Shown here: in pieces, positions 22,703 to 24,375 of the stretch
Layout: each line of letters starts with the position of its first letter
Numbering within the stretch: position 1 is the stretch's first letter
Origin: CAZSPL01 sp964608735
GTDB lineage: Bacteria; JAJVIF01; JAPKYR01; CAZSPL01
Direction: 5' to 3'
NCBI GenBank assembly: GCA_964608735.1
Contig: CAZSPL010000032.1
Coordinates: forward strand, 1 to 24,375
DNA: 24,375 bases
Notes under the pieces: model-generated
The model's database searches: none
Seen by the model: only the letters and a program-made list of their open reading frames with translations
What the model was told of the DNA's origin: nothing
Program-made: the position numbers and the translations under genes

Positions 22703-23596
22703 TTACCAGTCGTAGAATCGGATGCTCCCATCCTTTTTAAGGACCATCCTCTTGCGCCGCGCCGACCAGCACATATATGCGACGCTGACGAAGTAACACG
22801 CCGGCACGCGCATCCTGTAGCCGATCTTGACCCCGAGGACCGTCGTCTCGCCGCCAAATCCCATCGGGCCGATGCCGAGCTTGTTGATGTCGCGGAACAG
22901 GTCTTTCTCGAGCTTGGCGAGCGCGGGATTCTTGTTTGTATCATGAAGCGGCCTGAACAACTGCTCCTTGGCTTCCTCGTAGCCGGAGTTGCGGTCGCCG
23001 CCGATTCCGACGCCGATGATGCCCGGCGCGCATCCCTTGCCCTGCGCCTTGAATACGGCATCGATAACGGCATTGTATACCCCTTTCAAATCCCGACCGG
23101 CCTTGATGCTCATATCCGGCAGCTTATACTGGGTGCTGACATTCTCGCTGCCGCCGCCCTTGAGCAGCAGCCTCGCCTGGATGTAATCCTTGTCCCACTG
23201 ATGCAGGTGGATTTTCGGGGCTCCGGGGCCGAGGTTGTTGCCGGGATTCTTCCCGGTGACGGGGTCGACCGCGTTCGGCCTCAGGAATGTTCTCTTCGTG
23301 GCTTCGGCCGCCGCTTTCTCGATAGCCTTGATGATATCCTTGTGGGGGACTTCCATTGGGACATCGACGTAAAAAATAAGCGTCCCGGTATCCTGGCACA
23401 GCGGGATCGATGTCCTCGCGGAGAGCTTGATGTCCTCGAGTATGGCATCGAGCGTGTTTCTCGAAGGACTCCCCTTCTTTTCCTTATCGCGGCCTTCTTC
23501 GAGCGCGGCGACAACATCCTTGGGAAGCAGCGTCGAAGTACGCCGTATCATTTCCAGGAAATGCTCCTTCAAATCTCCAAAACCTTTCTTTGGCAT
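22703..23596 (-). CDS. Class I fumarate hydratase (or tartrate dehydratase-type) alpha subunit
   Basis: The N-terminal part of the Fe-S hydro-lyase. I chose ATG 23596 (297 residues) because GAGG lies eight bases upstream and a good promoter is 41 bases away; the TTG at 23665 would begin inside that promoter. Three cysteines that hold the [4Fe-4S] cluster are present at 67 (IPLCQDTGT), 189 (GKGCAPG) and 276 (AYMCWSARRKR), matching the spacing in known class I enzymes. NLGPGAPKIHLHQW and GVGIGGDRNSG also match. The oxygen-labile cluster fits an anaerobic or microaerobic life, and iron-linked control by the downstream Fur gene is plausible. Confidence 0.94.
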   Translation of the reverse strand: MPKKGFGDLKEHFLEMIRRTSTLLPKDVVAALEEGRDKEKKGSPSRNTLDAILEDIKLSARTSIPLCQDTGTLIFYVDVPMEVPHKDIIKAIEKAAAEATKRTFLRPNAVDPVTGKNPGNNLGPGAPKIHLHQWDKDYIQARLLLKGGGSENVSTQYKLPDMSIKAGRDLKGVYNAVIDAVFKAQGKGCAPGIIGVGIGGDRNSGYEEAKEQLFRPLHDTNKNPALAKLEKDLFRDINKLGIGPMGFGGETTVLGVKIGYRMRVPACYFVSVAYMCWSARRKRMVLKKDGSIRFYDW

Positions 23597-23636
23597 TGCG
23601 CTTACCTCAAAATGATGGGTCGGATACTGAGCGGTT

Positions 23637-23665
23637 ATGATAATACCCGTGGGGGAAATTTCCAA
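23637..23665 (-). promoter_or_regulatory. Candidate promoter of the fumarase operon with overlapping dyad
   Basis: On the minus strand TTGGAA (23660-23665), a 17-base spacer and TATCAT (23637-23642) fit a sigma-70 promoter (4/6 and 5/6). The transcript start would be about 34 bases before ATG 23596. AAATTTCCAAATTT (23656-23669), an inverted repeat of AAATTT, overlaps the -35, and GATAAT (23639-23644) overlaps the -10, so a repressor could act here. Confidence 0.45.
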
Positions 23666-23714
23666 ATTTATCGGGGGATTTTGAGCGATTTTCAGGATTC
23701 AGCGCCGCTGGCGT

Positions 23715-24375
23715 TCAATCCCCGCCGTAATAGCCTTCCCGCCTGAGCTGTTGTTGAAGCTGCTCCGGGAATGGCGCGACCGGGTAGTAGTCGGAGCGTT
23801 CGGCGACGATATCGGCTCCCATCGCGCGAATCACGATGCCCTGGTTTCCGGACATCGCCTGACGTATTTCGTGTTGTCGAGCGGCGACAGGCGGCGCTTT
23901 CTTTTTCTGGAACTCGGGTTTGGGACCTTCCGCCGCCGCCTTGATTTCCTGCGATGCCGCAAGCCGGGATATCTTCGCGGCTATCGTGCCCTCGAATGTA
24001 AGAATAGAACGGATCTTACTCTCGTTCTCCGGGGCGTTGCCGTCGCTCTCGTAGATTATCTCATCATCCTGCACTACGAGATTGACGCGCCCGATGCTGA
24101 TGAGCGCTTCCTGCACCGATTCATCGATGATCTGCATGACGAGGGCTTCGTTGCGCCCGCGTATGGTGAATTTCTCATCGAACACCGAGTTATCGAAGGG
24201 GATATCGTGCAAGCCGAAAAATTCGCCTATTTCGCTGAAGAGGTCGGTTACGGGGCCGAAGCTGGCCGAGTTGTGTATGCGGATGGAATCTGGAACGGGG
24301 ATGTCCGAGCGCATGATGACGCGGTAGAACATCTTCTGGTCCCTGCCCCGCGACCTGATGACATTCTCGACAATG
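23715..24375 (-). CDS. Protein of unknown function, N-terminus outside the window
   Basis: The reading frame stays open to the right edge (IVENVIRSRGRDQK precedes the Met at 24332), so this is a partial gene. The visible part has a folded region of about 115 residues: IHNSASFGPVTDLFSEIGEFFG, then FDEKFTIRGRNEALVMQIIDESVQEALI and VNLVVQDDEIIYESDG. That pattern is like domains of the DUF3137 type that are found in membrane-associated proteins; the resemblance is weak. It is followed by a charged helical linker and a basic/Pro/Gln-rich, probably disordered tail ending QLRREGYYGGD. I see no catalytic motif. It lies upstream of the fumarase promoter and is probably a separate unit. Confidence 0.65.
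   Translation of the reverse strand, partial: IVENVIRSRGRDQKMFYRVIMRSDIPVPDSIRIHNSASFGPVTDLFSEIGEFFGLHDIPFDNSVFDEKFTIRGRNEALVMQIIDESVQEALISIGRVNLVVQDDEIIYESDGNAPENESKIRSILTFEGTIAAKISRLAASQEIKAAAEGPKPEFQKKKAPPVAARQHEIRQAMSGNQGIVIRAMGADIVAERSDYYPVAPFPEQLQQQLRREGYYGGD

Noticed and set aside
22684..22704. CCGGG/CCCGG stem between fumarase alpha and beta genes as a terminator
   Set aside because: The five-base stem has no T-run and lies inside an obvious operon, just upstream of a strong ribosome-binding site.
22679..23746. 355-codon plus-strand ORF opposite the fumarase alpha gene
   Set aside because: It is antisense to a gene with clear Fe-S cysteines and family motifs; the ORF is a by-product of GC-rich codon use.

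Overview
The window is about 57% GC and gene dense, from a Gram-negative-type bacterium: it carries an ADP-heptose:LPS heptosyltransferase-like gene, a lipobox lipoprotein, several Sec signal peptides and a LolA-like periplasmic protein. The mix (YfhO-type membrane protein, FG-GAP secreted protein, large beta-rich lipoprotein, HD-GYP protein, two-subunit class I fumarase) suggests an uncultured lineage rather than a familiar model group. I cannot name the phylum from sequence alone. No tRNA, rRNA, CRISPR array or intact transposase was recognised.

Layout, plus strand from the left: a glycosyltransferase family 9 gene entering from outside the window, a DegT-type sugar aminotransferase overlapping it, a small protein with a basic tail, a tyrosine-rich secreted protein, and a 747-residue lipoprotein closed by a strong terminator. 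Then comes a 384-codon ORF that matches only the C-terminal two thirds of the selenocysteine elongation factor SelB. It is followed by a 350-base spacer with a possible mobile-element relic and RNA-like dyads, and a 72-residue orphan.

Minus strand, 18.0 down to 7.86 kb: an FG-GAP/copper-amine-oxidase-N-like secreted protein, a polytopic protein with the aspartate motifs of presenilin/signal-peptide-peptidase (A22, GxGD) proteases, phosphoglucose/phosphomannose isomerase, 3-methyladenine DNA glycosylase, MutS2, a YfhO-like membrane protein and a LolA-like protein. These are tightly spaced and probably form one or two transcription units.

Plus strand, 18.2-20.3 kb: an HD-GYP protein and an M48/HtpX-like membrane protein that has lost its HExxH motif.

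Minus strand, right end down to 20.4 kb: a partial unknown protein, the class I fumarase alpha and beta subunits, a MalK/UgpC-like ABC protein with every ATPase motif degraded, and a Fur-family regulator.

The most unusual items are the presenilin-like protease with a non-canonical start next to a perfect Shine-Dalgarno sequence, two pseudo-enzymes (protease and ATPase), and the GTPase-less SelB.
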